Below are positions 17,660 to 26,477 of a DNA stretch of 64,000 bases, piece after piece. Every line of letters begins with the position of its first letter. Positions within the stretch are counted from its first letter, which is position 1. The notes under the pieces are model-generated. The model did not search any database and was not told the DNA's origin. It worked only from the letters and a program-made list of their open reading frames with translations. Source of the DNA: Brevundimonas pondensis (GTDB lineage: Bacteria; Pseudomonadota; Alphaproteobacteria; Caulobacterales; Caulobacteraceae); contig NZ_CP062006.1 in NCBI RefSeq assembly GCF_017487345.1, forward strand, positions 2,858,001 through 2,922,000. The letters run 5' to 3'. A program made the position numbers and the translations under genes.

Positions 17660-19333
17660 ATGAACCGCCCGAACCTGGATCACCTCATCGCCGGCTGGCG
17701 CGGCCCCGTTCTGGCGGCCCTGCTGACCCTGCTCGCCGGTCTGCCCAGCATGATGCTGCTGCCGCCGCTGGATCGCGACGAAAGCCGCTTCGCCCAGGCG
17801 ACCGCGCAGATGCTGGAAAGCGGCGACTTCGTCGACATCCGCTTCCAAGACGAGCCGCGCTGGAAGAAGCCGGTCGGCATCTACTGGATGCAAGCCGTGG
17901 CCGTCGGCCTGACCTCGGACGTCGAGGACCGCAACATCCAGCCCTACCGCCTGCCGTCCCTGTTCGGGGCCATGCTGGCCGCCTGGGCCGTGGCCTGGGC
18001 CGGCGCCGCCCTGTTCGGCAACCGCGCGGGCTTCCTGGCCGGCGCCATGCTGGGCGCCACCTTCCTTTTGTCCTCCGAGGCGGGCATCGCCAAGACCGAC
18101 GCCATGCTATGCGGCCTGACCACCCTGTCGATGGCGGCGCTGGCGCGGATCTATATGGCGACGCGTGCGGGCGAAAAGCCGGTGCGCTGGCACAAGCTGC
18201 TGTTCTGGCTGGGCATCGGCCTGTCCATCCTGATCAAGGGACCGATCGGGCTGCTGGTCGTGGCCCTGTCGATCATCGCCCTGTCGGTCTGGGACCGGAA
18301 CATCAAGTGGTTGGGGCGTCTGGGCTGGGGCTGGGGTCTGCCGCTGGTGGCCCTGCTGGTCGGGCCCTGGGCCATCGCCATCACCATCGCCACCGACGGC
18401 GGCTTCTGGCGTGAAGCCATCGGCGGCGACCTGGCGCCCAAGCTGGCCGGCGCCCACGAAAGCCACGGCGGCTTCATCGGCATGTACGCCCTGCTGTCGC
18501 CTCTGCTGCTCTTCCCCGTCACCCTGATGCTGCCCGCCGCCCTGTCGACCGGCTGGCATCGTCGGGCCGAGCCGGCCATCCGCTTCGCCGTCTGCTGGCT
18601 GTTGCCCGCCTGGCTGATGTTCGAGATCGCCCCGACCAAGCTGTGGCACTACACCCTGCCCACCTTCGGCGCGATCGCGCTTCTGGCCGCCGCCGCCTTG
18701 ACCCGGCCGATCGGCAAGGTTTCACGCATTTCCGGCGCCCTGCTCGGCCTGTTCGCCGCCGTCGTCATCTGCGCCATCACCGTCTATGGCCTGACCGAGT
18801 TCGGTCGCTCGACGGCCCAGACCTGGGCCACCGTGACCATCGTCTTCGCCGTCATGGCGGCGGCGGTCGGCGGCTTCCTTTTGGTCAATCGGGCGGCGAT
18901 CACCGGGGTTCTGGCGGCCATCCTGTGCGGCGTCATCGCCCACGCCGGTCTGGCCGGGACCATCCGCCAGCTGCGCCCCCTGTCCATCGCCCCGCGTCTG
19001 GTGAAGACCCTGGAATCGGCCGAGCTGAGCCCGGCCCAGGGTCGCTATCCGGGGCCGGTGGCCATCACCGGCTTCCATGAGCCCAGCTTCGTCTTCCTGA
19101 CCGGGCGCGACACCCAGTTGACCGACGGTCCCGGGGCCGCCCGGGCCCTGGCCGAGGGCCGCCCCGCCATCGTCGAGGCCCATGACGACGAAGAGTTCCG
19201 CCGCGCCCTGGCCGATCTGGGCGCCGCCGGTCGCGCCGTGGGCGTGGTCAGCGGCCACAACTACTCCTCGGGCGACGACGTGCGCCTGACGGTCTATGCG
19301 CCCGCAGGCGCCGGCGAACGGAGCGCACGCTAA
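17660..19333 (+). CDS. ArnT/GT39-like membrane glycosyltransferase
   Basis: A 557-residue polytopic enzyme of the ArnT/PMT superfamily, transferring a sugar from a polyprenyl phosphate to a periplasmic acceptor. The first periplasmic loop carries the hallmark LPPLDRDESRFAQAT with catalytic-type Asp/Glu, then FQDEPRWKKPVGIYWMQ. About 11-12 hydrophobic segments follow (for example GAMLAAWAVAWAGAALFG, LLFWLGIGLSILIKGPIGLL, FAVCWLLPAWLMFEI), and a soluble C-terminal domain runs from about 430. WHYTLPTFGA matches the lipid-binding region. The substrate is unknown. The stop codon overlaps the next start (TAATG). Confidence 0.87.
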   Translation: MNRPNLDHLIAGWRGPVLAALLTLLAGLPSMMLLPPLDRDESRFAQATAQMLESGDFVDIRFQDEPRWKKPVGIYWMQAVAVGLTSDVEDRNIQPYRLPSLFGAMLAAWAVAWAGAALFGNRAGFLAGAMLGATFLLSSEAGIAKTDAMLCGLTTLSMAALARIYMATRAGEKPVRWHKLLFWLGIGLSILIKGPIGLLVVALSIIALSVWDRNIKWLGRLGWGWGLPLVALLVGPWAIAITIATDGGFWREAIGGDLAPKLAGAHESHGGFIGMYALLSPLLLFPVTLMLPAALSTGWHRRAEPAIRFAVCWLLPAWLMFEIAPTKLWHYTLPTFGAIALLAAAALTRPIGKVSRISGALLGLFAAVVICAITVYGLTEFGRSTAQTWATVTIVFAVMAAAVGGFLLVNRAAITGVLAAILCGVIAHAGLAGTIRQLRPLSIAPRLVKTLESAELSPAQGRYPGPVAITGFHEPSFVFLTGRDTQLTDGPGAARALAEGRPAIVEAHDDEEFRRALADLGAAGRAVGVVSGHNYSSGDDVRLTVYAPAGAGERSAR

Positions 19334-20247
19334 TGGGTCGCTTCATCCAGATCGTCGAGGTCGGGCCGCGCGACGGCCTGCAGAACGAAAAGGCGGTGCT
19401 GACGCCCGCCGTCCGCGCCGACTTCGTGCGCCGCCTGGAAGCGGCGGGCGCCAAGCGCATCGAGGCCGCCAGCTTCGTCCATCCCAAGTACGTGCCGCAG
19501 ATGGCCGGGGCCGAAGAGGTCATGGCCGCCCTCCCCCCCGCCGAGGGCCACAGCCGCATCGGCCTCGTTTTGAACGGCAAGGGCTATGACCGGGCGCTCG
19601 GCACCGCGGTGGACGAGGTCAATGTCGCCATGTCCGCAACCGACGGCTTCGGCCTGAAGAACCAGGGGCTGAACGTCGACCAGCAGGTGCAGATGCTGGC
19701 CGACATCATGGCGGGCCGCGCCAATGCAGAAGGCGCGCCCGGCGCGACGCCGAAGCTGACGGCCACCCTGTCCTGCGTCTGGGGCTGCCCCTTCGACGGC
19801 GAGGTCTCGGTCGAACAGATCAGCGATCTGGTCGCCCGCATCGCGGCGCTGGGCGTCGAGGAGATCGCCCTGGCCGACACCATCGGCGTCGGCGATCCGT
19901 GGAGCGTGACCAAGAAGGTCGAGGCCGCCCGCAAGGCCGCCCCCGACGCGACCCTGCGCCTGCACTTCCACGACACCCGCAACACCGGCCTGGCCAACGC
20001 CTATGCGGGCGTCGAGGCCGGGATCGACATTCTCGACGCCTCGGCCGGCGGCATCGGCGGCTGCCCGTTTGCGCCCGGCGCCACCGGCAACATCGCCACC
20101 GAGGACCTGGTCTACATGCTGGAACGCGCCGGTTTCTCGACCGGCTACGACCTCGACAAGCTGATCGAAAGCGCCCGCTGGATCGGCGAGCAGATCGACA
20201 AGCCTCGCCTCAGCGCCCTCAGTCGCGCAGGCGGCTGGCCCAAATAG
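19333..20247 (+). CDS. mvaB: Hydroxymethylglutaryl-CoA lyase
   Basis: Cleaves HMG-CoA to acetoacetate and acetyl-CoA, the last step of leucine catabolism. The TIM-barrel motif EVGPRDGLQNEKAVL is at residues 9-23, the metal-binding LHFHDTRNTGLANAY is at about 214, and the signature loop is GIGGCPFAPGATGNIATED with the catalytic cysteine. The 304-residue length is normal. It starts by TAATG overlap with the GT39-type gene, an unexpected pairing of an envelope enzyme with a catabolic one. No other leucine-degradation genes are nearby, so the operon is functionally mixed. A terminator follows. Confidence 0.93.
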   Translation: MGRFIQIVEVGPRDGLQNEKAVLTPAVRADFVRRLEAAGAKRIEAASFVHPKYVPQMAGAEEVMAALPPAEGHSRIGLVLNGKGYDRALGTAVDEVNVAMSATDGFGLKNQGLNVDQQVQMLADIMAGRANAEGAPGATPKLTATLSCVWGCPFDGEVSVEQISDLVARIAALGVEEIALADTIGVGDPWSVTKKVEAARKAAPDATLRLHFHDTRNTGLANAYAGVEAGIDILDASAGGIGGCPFAPGATGNIATEDLVYMLERAGFSTGYDLDKLIESARWIGEQIDKPRLSALSRAGGWPK

Positions 20248-20248
20248 A

Positions 20249-20287
20249 AAAACGCCGCCGTCCCGAGGGGCGGCGGCGTCTTCATTT
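20249..20287 (+). terminator. Terminator after HMG-CoA lyase gene
   Basis: ACGCCGCCG and CGGCGGCGT form a 9-bp stem around a 10-nt loop (tcccgagggg), followed by CTTCATTT. The opposite strand provides TTTTT after the stem, so it probably also ends putA transcription (putA stop at 20305). Confidence 0.8.
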
Positions 20288-20304
20288 CAGGATGGCCCGA
20301 GACC

Positions 20305-23300
20305 TTACAGGTTGAGCAGAGCCGGGTCGCCGCCCTGGGCCGCGATGTTGACGCTGATGGCTTTTTCGGCGGCGTAGCGGATCAGGCTGTTGGGGCCGCC
20401 GGCCTTGGGGCCGGTGCCGGACAGGCCTTCGCCGCCGAAGGGCTGCACGCCCACGACAGCGCCGATGATCGACCGGTTCACATAGACATTGCCGGCCGGG
20501 ACCAGACGCACGACCTCATCGGCGAAGGCCTCGATACGGCTGTGGACGCCCAGCGTCAGGCCGTAGCCGCGCGCAGCCAGCTTGGCGGCGACCGACTTCA
20601 GGTCCTTCGAGTCATAGCGATAGACGTGCAGGATCGGCCCGAAAACCTCGCGTTCCAGGAAGTCCGGCGTCGGGATCTCGGCGATGGTCGGGGCGAACAG
20701 GTCGCCCTTGTCGGCGCCGGCCGGCAGTTCGGCGCGGGCGACGATCTTGGCCTCTTTCGACAGGCGCGCGACGTGGGCTTCCAGATTGGCGCGGCTCTCG
20801 GCGTCGATGACCGGGCCGATGTCGCTCTTGGTCTCAGTCGGGTCACCCAGAATCTGGGTCGCCAGCGCGCCCTTCAGGCCCTCGATCAGGGCGTCGGCGG
20901 CTTCCTTGGGCGCATAGAGGATGCGCAGGGCCGAGCAGCGCTGCCCGGCCGAGCCGAAGGCCGACAGGATGACGTCGTCGATGACCTGTTCCTTCAGCGC
21001 CGTGGTGTCCACGAACATGGCGTTCAGGCCGCCGGTCTCGGCGATGAAGGGGATGATGGCGCCGGGGCGCGCGGCCAGGCCGCGGTTGATGGCGCTGGCG
21101 GTGTCGGTGCCGCCGGTGAAGGCCACGCCGTCGATGCCCGGATGGGCGGTCAGGGCCGCGCCGACGATCTCGCCGCGACCCGGAACCAGGGCCAGCAGGT
21201 CGGGGTTCAGACCAGCCTTGTAGAACAGACGAACGGCCTCGGCGGCGATCAGCGGGGTCTGCTCGGCGGGCTTGGCCACCACGGCGTTGCCGGCGGCCAG
21301 GGCCGCAGCGATCTGGCCGGTGAAGATGGCCAGGGGGAAGTTCCACGGGCTGATGGCGGCGAAGACGCCGCGACCGTGCAGCACCAGTTCATTGGTCTCG
21401 CCCGTCGGGCCCTTCAGGGTCTGGCGACCGCCGAAGTCGCGCTCGGCCAGCAGGGCGTAATAGCGGCAGAAGTCGGCGGCTTCGCGCACCTCGGCCACGC
21501 CGTCGTTCAGGGTCTTGCCCGCTTCACGCGACAGCAGGGCGACCAGACGGTCCATGTCGGCTTCCAGCACGTCGGCCATGGCGCGCAGGATCGGGGCGCG
21601 ACCGGCGCCGCCGATGCGGTCCCAGGCGACCTGGGCGTTGGCGGCGGCCATGACGGCGGCGTCCACATCCTCGACCGAAGCTTCCGACACATGGCCCAGG
21701 ACCTGCGAGCGGTCGAACGGGTTGGTCACGTCCTGCGGGTTCACCCCGGCCTTCAGCTTGCCGCCGATGATGGGACCCGACGTCAGCTTCTCGCTGTCGA
21801 CGCGCTCCAGGGCCTTGGCGTGACGTTCACGGTCGGCGGCCTGCGAATAGTCGCGGCCGAGGGAGTTCTGGCGATCGCCGTAGATGTTCATGGGAACCGG
21901 AATCCTGGGGTGGCGGTCGGGCTGGGCCTCGACGGCGGTGATGGGGTCGGCGGCGACGGCGGCCGCCGGAACGCGCTCGTCCAGCAGGGCGTGGACGAAG
22001 GAGGAGTTGGCGCCGTTTTCCAGCAAACGGCGCACCAGATAGGGCAGCAGTTCTTCATGACCGCCGACGGGAGCATAGGCGCGGACGATGACCTGCTCGT
22101 CGGCCCAGGCCTCGTGCGCGGCGTCATAGAGGGCCTCGCCCATGCCGTGCAGACGCTGGTGCTCGATGGTCACGTTGCGGTCGCGGGCCATGCGGCGCAC
22201 GGCGGCCAGGGTGTGGGCGTTGTGGGTGGCGAACTGGGCGTAGATGTAGGGCGAGGCCTCGATCAGAGCCTTGGCGCAGACCAGATAGTTGAGATCGGTC
22301 GCGGGCTTGGTGGTGAAGACAGGATAGTCGGTGCGGCCGTTGACCTGGGCCAGCTTGATCTCGGTGTCCCAGTAGGCGCCCTTGACCAGACGCACCATCA
22401 GACGACGACCCGAGGACTTGGCCAGTTCGGCCAGCTTGGCCACCGTCTCGGTCGTGCGCTTCTGATAGGCCTGAACGGCCAGGCCGAGGCCCTTCCAGTC
22501 GCCCAGTTCCGGCTCGCGCGCCAGCCGCTCCAGCAGCTTCAGCGACAGGGCCAGACGGTCAGCCTCCTCGGCGTCGATGGTGTAGTTGATGTCGTATTTG
22601 GCAGCGATCAGGGCGAGACGCAGGATGCGGGGATAGAGCTCTTCCCAGACGCGGTCTTCCTGCACCGCCTGATAGCGAGGCGACAGGGCCGACAGCTTGA
22701 CCGAGACGCCGTGACCGGCCTCTGGCCCCTGACCCTTGGCGGTCTTGCCCACGGCCTCGATAGCGTCGGCGTAGATCTTTTCATAGCGTTCGGCGTCTGC
22801 GGTCGTGCGGGCGCCCTCGCCCAGCATGTCGAAGCTGCACAGCCAACCCTCGCGGTCCGAGCGCTTCAGCGCCGCCTCGATGGTGCGGCCGACGACGAAC
22901 TGCTCGCCCATGATCTTGACGGCGGTGGCCACGGCCTGACGGATGACCGGCTCGCCCAGACGCCCGGCGATACGCTTGAGGAAGCCCGACAGGTCGGTCT
23001 TGGCCTCGTCGTCCACATCGACCAGCTTGCCGGTCAGCATCAGGCCCCAGGTCGAGGCGTTGACGAACAGGCTGTCGGACTGGCCCATGTGCGAGGCCCA
23101 GTCGGCCGAGCCGATCTTCTCGGCGATCAGGCGGTCGCGGGTGTCGGCGTCGGGCGTGCGCAGCAGGGCCTCGGCCAGGCACATCAGGGCCAGACCCTCG
23201 CGGGTGCCCAGAGAAAACTCCTGCAGGAAGCTCTCGACCACGCCCTGCTTCTTCTGGCTGGCCCGGGCCTGATCGACCAGGGCGATAGCGTCACGCAGCA

Positions 23301-23421
23301 CGTCGGCGCGCTCGGCCGTGGTCAGGCCGGGATTGGCCAGCAGTTCGGCGACCACAGCGCCCTCGTCGCGGAACTTGTTCCGGTCCAGATCGTCCCAGTG
23401 CTTGAGGTCGGTCGGCGTCAT
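20305..23421 (-). CDS. putA: Bifunctional proline dehydrogenase / L-glutamate gamma-semialdehyde dehydrogenase
   Basis: Oxidises proline to glutamate in two steps. The protein is 1038 residues. An N-terminal helical arm leads to the FAD-dependent PRODH barrel (GVSVKLSALSPRYQ, YDINYTIDAEEADRL, RLMVRLVKGAYWDTEIK, ATHNAHTLA, EHQRLHGMGEALYD). The ALDH domain has AAISPWNFPLAIFTGQIAAAL, the catalytic Cys829 in GSAGQRCSALRI, and a closing NRSIIGAVVGVQPFGGEGLSGTGPKAGG. There is no N-terminal ribbon-helix-helix, so it is a non-DNA-binding PutA. ATG 23421 (MTPTDLKHW) is preceded by AGGGTGAG; an in-frame ATG at 23460 would add 13 residues. It is divergent from its probable Lrp-type activator. Confidence 0.95.
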   Translation of the reverse strand: MTPTDLKHWDDLDRNKFRDEGAVVAELLANPGLTTAERADVLRDAIALVDQARASQKKQGVVESFLQEFSLGTREGLALMCLAEALLRTPDADTRDRLIAEKIGSADWASHMGQSDSLFVNASTWGLMLTGKLVDVDDEAKTDLSGFLKRIAGRLGEPVIRQAVATAVKIMGEQFVVGRTIEAALKRSDREGWLCSFDMLGEGARTTADAERYEKIYADAIEAVGKTAKGQGPEAGHGVSVKLSALSPRYQAVQEDRVWEELYPRILRLALIAAKYDINYTIDAEEADRLALSLKLLERLAREPELGDWKGLGLAVQAYQKRTTETVAKLAELAKSSGRRLMVRLVKGAYWDTEIKLAQVNGRTDYPVFTTKPATDLNYLVCAKALIEASPYIYAQFATHNAHTLAAVRRMARDRNVTIEHQRLHGMGEALYDAAHEAWADEQVIVRAYAPVGGHEELLPYLVRRLLENGANSSFVHALLDERVPAAAVAADPITAVEAQPDRHPRIPVPMNIYGDRQNSLGRDYSQAADRERHAKALERVDSEKLTSGPIIGGKLKAGVNPQDVTNPFDRSQVLGHVSEASVEDVDAAVMAAANAQVAWDRIGGAGRAPILRAMADVLEADMDRLVALLSREAGKTLNDGVAEVREAADFCRYYALLAERDFGGRQTLKGPTGETNELVLHGRGVFAAISPWNFPLAIFTGQIAAALAAGNAVVAKPAEQTPLIAAEAVRLFYKAGLNPDLLALVPGRGEIVGAALTAHPGIDGVAFTGGTDTASAINRGLAARPGAIIPFIAETGGLNAMFVDTTALKEQVIDDVILSAFGSAGQRCSALRILYAPKEAADALIEGLKGALATQILGDPTETKSDIGPVIDAESRANLEAHVARLSKEAKIVARAELPAGADKGDLFAPTIAEIPTPDFLEREVFGPILHVYRYDSKDLKSVAAKLAARGYGLTLGVHSRIEAFADEVVRLVPAGNVYVNRSIIGAVVGVQPFGGEGLSGTGPKAGGPNSLIRYAAEKAISVNIAAQGGDPALLNL

Positions 23422-23539
23422 GAAACTCACCCTGGGATCAAACCCTTCGATTTGCGGCATATATGGCGGACTTGGCCGAATGTGCATTGTATGATGGCGA
23501 CCCGAACCAGAGATTATTCGGCAATCAGGCTTACTCGCC
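23422..23539. promoter_or_regulatory. putA / Lrp-regulator divergent promoter region
   Basis: A 118-bp gap, noticeably richer in A+T than its surroundings, between the divergent putA and regulator genes. It must hold both promoters and, by analogy with PutR systems, the regulator's operators. I see a small dyad GATT-N7-AATC at about 23513-23527 but no convincing consensus. Confidence 0.5.
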
Positions 23540-24001
23540 ATGCAAATTCTTGACGACACCGACCGCCGCCTGCTGCGCGTGCTCCAGATCGACGGCCGCA
23601 TCTCCAACGCGGAACTGGCGCGAAGGTGCAATCTGTCGCCCGCCGCCTGCTTCGAACGGGTCAAGCGGCTGAAGGACCGGAAGGTCATCACCGGCTACGC
23701 CGCCCTGATCGACCCGGCCTCGGCCGACCGCGCCCTGCTGATCTTCATCGAGGTTCTGCTGGACCGAACCACGGGCGACGTCTTCGACGCCTTCGCCGAC
23801 GCCGTCCGCCGCCAGCCCGAGGTGCTGGAGTGCCACATGGTCGCCGGCGGCTTCGACTATTTGATCAAGGCGCGGGTGGCCGACATGGACGCCTATCGCG
23901 TCTTCCTCGGCGATATTCTGGTGCGGATGCCCGGCGTGCGCGAGACGCGAACCTATGCTGTTCTCGAAGAGGTGAAGTCGACGACGGTCCTGCCGCTCTA
24001 A
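23540..24001 (+). CDS. putR: Lrp/AsnC-family regulator, probable proline-responsive PutR
   Basis: A 153-residue Lrp/AsnC regulator. The N-terminal winged helix-turn-helix is MQILDDTDRRLLRVLQIDGR, ISNAELARRCNLSPAACFERVKRL. The C-terminal RAM ligand domain includes VLECHMVAGGFDYLIKARV and VRETRTYAVLEEVK. Divergent arrangement next to putA is the classical layout for PutR, which activates putA when proline is present. The symbol rests on that context; sequence alone gives only the family. Confidence 0.85.
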   Translation: MQILDDTDRRLLRVLQIDGRISNAELARRCNLSPAACFERVKRLKDRKVITGYAALIDPASADRALLIFIEVLLDRTTGDVFDAFADAVRRQPEVLECHMVAGGFDYLIKARVADMDAYRVFLGDILVRMPGVRETRTYAVLEEVKSTTVLPL

Positions 24002-24075
24002 ACCCGTCTCGCCTTCGTCATCTTAACCGTCTAGAACTTTCGGCTCAGCGAAACGGCCCGGGCCCACTCGACTTC

Positions 24076-25161
24076 ATGCGCATTGTTCTGGTCACCGACG
24101 CCTGGGAACCCCAGGTCAACGGCGTCGTCCGCACCCTGACCCGCACCGTGGCCGAGTGCCGCGCCATGGGCCATGAGGTCGAGGTCATCGAACCCAGCCA
24201 GTTCAAGACCATCCCCTGCCCCACCTATCCCGAGATTCGGCTGGCCCTGGGCGCCGAAGAAGAGATTCGCGAACGCCTGCGCGCCTTCGAGCCCGAAGCC
24301 GTCCATATCGCCACCGAAGGCCCCCTGGGCATCGCCACGCGCCGTATCTGCGTGGAATGGAAGCTGCCGTTCACGACCAGCTATCACACCAAGTTCCCCG
24401 AATACGTCTCGGCCCGGTTCCCGATCCCGGTCCAGGTCGGCTACGCCTACATGAAGTGGTTCCACAAGCCGTCGGGCCGGCTGATGGTGGCGACGCCCAC
24501 CCTGCGCGACGAACTGGTCGAGCATGGCTTCCGCAACGTCTCGCCGTGGACGCGCGGCGTGGACACCGAGCTGTTCCGCCCCGACCTGGAGCCCATCTAC
24601 AAGGAGATGGGCGGCGAGAACTGGCCCCGCCCCTTCTTCCTCAACGTCGGCCGCGTCGCGGTCGAGAAGAACATCGAGACCTTCCTCGAACTGGACCTGC
24701 CGGGCACCAAGATCGTCGTCGGCGACGGCCCGGCCCGCGCCGAACTGGAAGAGAAATATCCCGAGGCCAAGTTCCTGGGCGCCCGCTTCGGCGAGGATCT
24801 GGCCCGCTGCTTCGCCGACGCCGACGTCTTCGTCTTCCCCAGTTGGACCGACACCTTCGGCCTGGTGATTCTGGAGGCCATGGGCGCCGGCACCCCGGTT
24901 GCCGCCTATCCGGCGCACGGCCCGATCGACATCATCCCCGGCTCGAACGCCGGGATTATCGACGACGACCTGAAGACCGCCTGCCTGGAAGCCCTGAAGC
25001 TGGATCGCCAAGACGTGCGCGCCTACGCCGAGAAGTTCAGCTGGCGCGCCTCGGCCGAGCAGTTCGTCGAGAACCTTCAGCCCTATCCCGAGCCCGCGCG
25101 CGGCCGCTTCTGGCGTCGCCTGCGCCGCATCGCCCGGCTGAGGCGCAAGGCGGCGGCCTGA
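24076..25161 (+). CDS. Family 4 glycosyltransferase (SqdX/MgtA-like)
   Basis: A 361-residue GT-B glycosyltransferase. The start MRIVLVTDAWEPQVNGVVRT is characteristic of the subgroup containing SqdX and mannosyl- or glucuronosyl-diacylglycerol synthases; YHTKFPEYVSAR, RGVDTELFRPD, FLNVGRVAVEKNIE and FVFPSWTDTFGLVILEAMGAG with the E-x7-E region support the fold. The C-terminus is basic (RRLRRIARLRRKAAA), suiting membrane binding. The likely acceptor is a lipid. It stands next to phosphate and phosphonate uptake genes; glycolipids of this kind replace phospholipids in phosphate-starved bacteria, so a lipid-remodelling role is plausible but unproved. The regulator upstream appears to be a separate unit. 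Confidence 0.85.
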   Translation: MRIVLVTDAWEPQVNGVVRTLTRTVAECRAMGHEVEVIEPSQFKTIPCPTYPEIRLALGAEEEIRERLRAFEPEAVHIATEGPLGIATRRICVEWKLPFTTSYHTKFPEYVSARFPIPVQVGYAYMKWFHKPSGRLMVATPTLRDELVEHGFRNVSPWTRGVDTELFRPDLEPIYKEMGGENWPRPFFLNVGRVAVEKNIETFLELDLPGTKIVVGDGPARAELEEKYPEAKFLGARFGEDLARCFADADVFVFPSWTDTFGLVILEAMGAGTPVAAYPAHGPIDIIPGSNAGIIDDDLKTACLEALKLDRQDVRAYAEKFSWRASAEQFVENLQPYPEPARGRFWRRLRRIARLRRKAAA

Positions 25162-25201
25162 GCCGCCCTCTTCCCTCCCAGCGCAGGCCATCTTCGTCAT
25201 C

Positions 25202-25218
25202 CTCGGGCTTGACCCGAG
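25202..25218. repeat. Short extragenic palindrome
   Basis: CTCGGGcttgaCCCGAG within GTCATCCTCGGGCTTGACCC. The same core is, from general knowledge, a frequent interspersed palindrome in alphaproteobacterial genomes. I see only this copy in the window. Confidence 0.5.
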
Positions 25219-25229
25219 CATGACCGCTG

Positions 25230-25272
25230 AAAAAGAGAAGAGCGCCGTGATCTTTCGACCACGGCGCTCTCT
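25230..25272 (-). terminator. Terminator after the PstS-like gene
   Basis: On the minus strand GAGCGCCGTGGTC and GATCACGGCGCTC form a 13-bp stem (one G-T pair) around GAAA, followed by TTCTCTTTTTC. Confidence 0.88.
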
Positions 25273-25297
25273 ATCGTCTTGGGCCGCTTGAGCGCGC

Positions 25298-26368
25298 TTA
25301 GTTCGGACGGGCCATCGAGGTCATGGCCGCGGCCTTGGCGCGTTCGGCGGTCAGCTGGTCTGCGGGCAGCGGCACCAGGCCGCGATCCTGCAGGTAGCCG
25401 CCGCGACCGGCGGCGCCTTCCGACATGAACTCCTGGACGAACTGCTCCAGGCCCGGCGTCACGCCCACATGGGCCTTCTTGACGTAGATGTAGAGGCTGC
25501 GGGCCAGCGGATAGCTGCCGTCGGCGATGGTCTCGGCCGAGGGGGCGACGCCGTCGATGGTCTCGGCCTTCACCGTGTCCATGTTCTGCTCCAGGAAGGA
25601 GAAGCCGAATACGCCCAGCGAACCCGGGGTGCGGGTCAGGGTCTGAACGATGGCGTTGTCGTTCTCGCCCGAGTCGACCCAGGCGCCGTCTTCACGCAGG
25701 GTGTGGGTCAGGGTCTCGAACTTGGTCTTGTCGTCCTTGAAGGCGGCGACGGCGGGGATCAGCTTGCCGCCCGGCGCCATGCCCAGCTCCAGGAAGGCGT
25801 CGCGCGTACCCGAGGTGGGCGGCGGGCCATAGACCTGGATGCGCTGGTTTGGCAGGCCCTTGTTGACGTCGTTCCACGTCTTGGTCGGGTTGGCGATGAA
25901 GGTCCCGTTCGGGCCGGGCACTTCCTTGGCCAGACCTTCGTAGAGATCGTTCAGCTCGAAGTTGAAGCTGTTGCCGGTGCGGGCGGTGGCGATGACGATG
26001 CCGTCGAAGCCGATCTTGATCTCGACGATGTCGGTGACGCCGTTGGCGACGCAGCGGTCGAACTCGCTCTGCTTCATCGGACGCGAGGCGTTGGCGATAT
26101 CCGGGGTCGAGGGGCCGACGCCGGCGCAGAAGGCCTGGATGCCGCCGCCGGTGCCCAGCGACTCGATGCGCGGTGCCGCCGTATTGCCCGAGGTGCGGGC
26201 GAAGTTCTCGGCCGCGCGCGTGGCGAAGGGGAAGACGGTCGAGGAGCCGGCGGCCCAGATGCCCGCGCGGGCCTTCTGGCTGCCGGGCGCGCCGCCCTCG
26301 TTATTGCCGCAAGCCGCGAGGGCCAGAAGCGCCGCCGTGCAGGCGGTGATTTTCAGGGAACGGATCAT
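25298..26368 (-). CDS. pstS: PstS-like phosphate-binding lipoprotein
   Basis: Periplasmic solute-binding protein of the phosphate family. The lipobox is LLALAACG with Cys20. Ligand-binding features are WAAGSSTVFPF, the TGGGIQAFCAG loop, IANASRPMKQSE, and the phosphate-pocket segment PPTSGTRDAFLELG. The 356-residue length is longer than E. coli PstS but typical of the alphaproteobacterial variant. It is the last gene after phnCDE on this strand, yet the 109-bp gap holds a Pho-box-like direct repeat, so it probably has its own PhoB-dependent promoter. No pstC, pstA, pstB or phoU is present in the window. Confidence 0.87.
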   Translation of the reverse strand: MIRSLKITACTAALLALAACGNNEGGAPGSQKARAGIWAAGSSTVFPFATRAAENFARTSGNTAAPRIESLGTGGGIQAFCAGVGPSTPDIANASRPMKQSEFDRCVANGVTDIVEIKIGFDGIVIATARTGNSFNFELNDLYEGLAKEVPGPNGTFIANPTKTWNDVNKGLPNQRIQVYGPPPTSGTRDAFLELGMAPGGKLIPAVAAFKDDKTKFETLTHTLREDGAWVDSGENDNAIVQTLTRTPGSLGVFGFSFLEQNMDTVKAETIDGVAPSAETIADGSYPLARSLYIYVKKAHVGVTPGLEQFVQEFMSEGAAGRGGYLQDRGLVPLPADQLTAERAKAAAMTSMARPN

Positions 26369-26417
26369 TGGCCGGACCTCTCCAGACGTCAGTTGGCGAC
26401 GCTTAGAGCAGCGAAGT

Positions 26418-26446
26418 GTGACGGTCCGGCCAGACCTTTGTGACAG
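26418..26446 (-). promoter_or_regulatory. Pho-box-like direct repeat upstream of the PstS-like gene
   Basis: On the minus strand CTGTCAC (26440-26446) and CCGTCAC (26418-26424) are spaced exactly 22 bp apart, two Pho-box periods of 11 bp; the intervening unit (GTCTGGC) is poor. The site is about 50-78 bp before the start codon. It matches the CTGTCAT-type consensus bound by PhoB in proteobacteria. Confidence 0.6.
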
Positions 26447-26477
26447 TCAGGGCAAACTTGCCCCGACCGGGTTTCGA

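Noticed and set aside
20542..23553. 1003-residue open frame on the + strand opposite putA
   Set aside because: It is the antisense frame of a high-GC gene with strong third-position bias; putA itself shows intact catalytic motifs throughout.
24015..24045. Possible Pho box before the GT4 gene (CGTCAT and CGTCTA)
   Set aside because: Spacing is 12 bp, not 11, and the second unit is degenerate.
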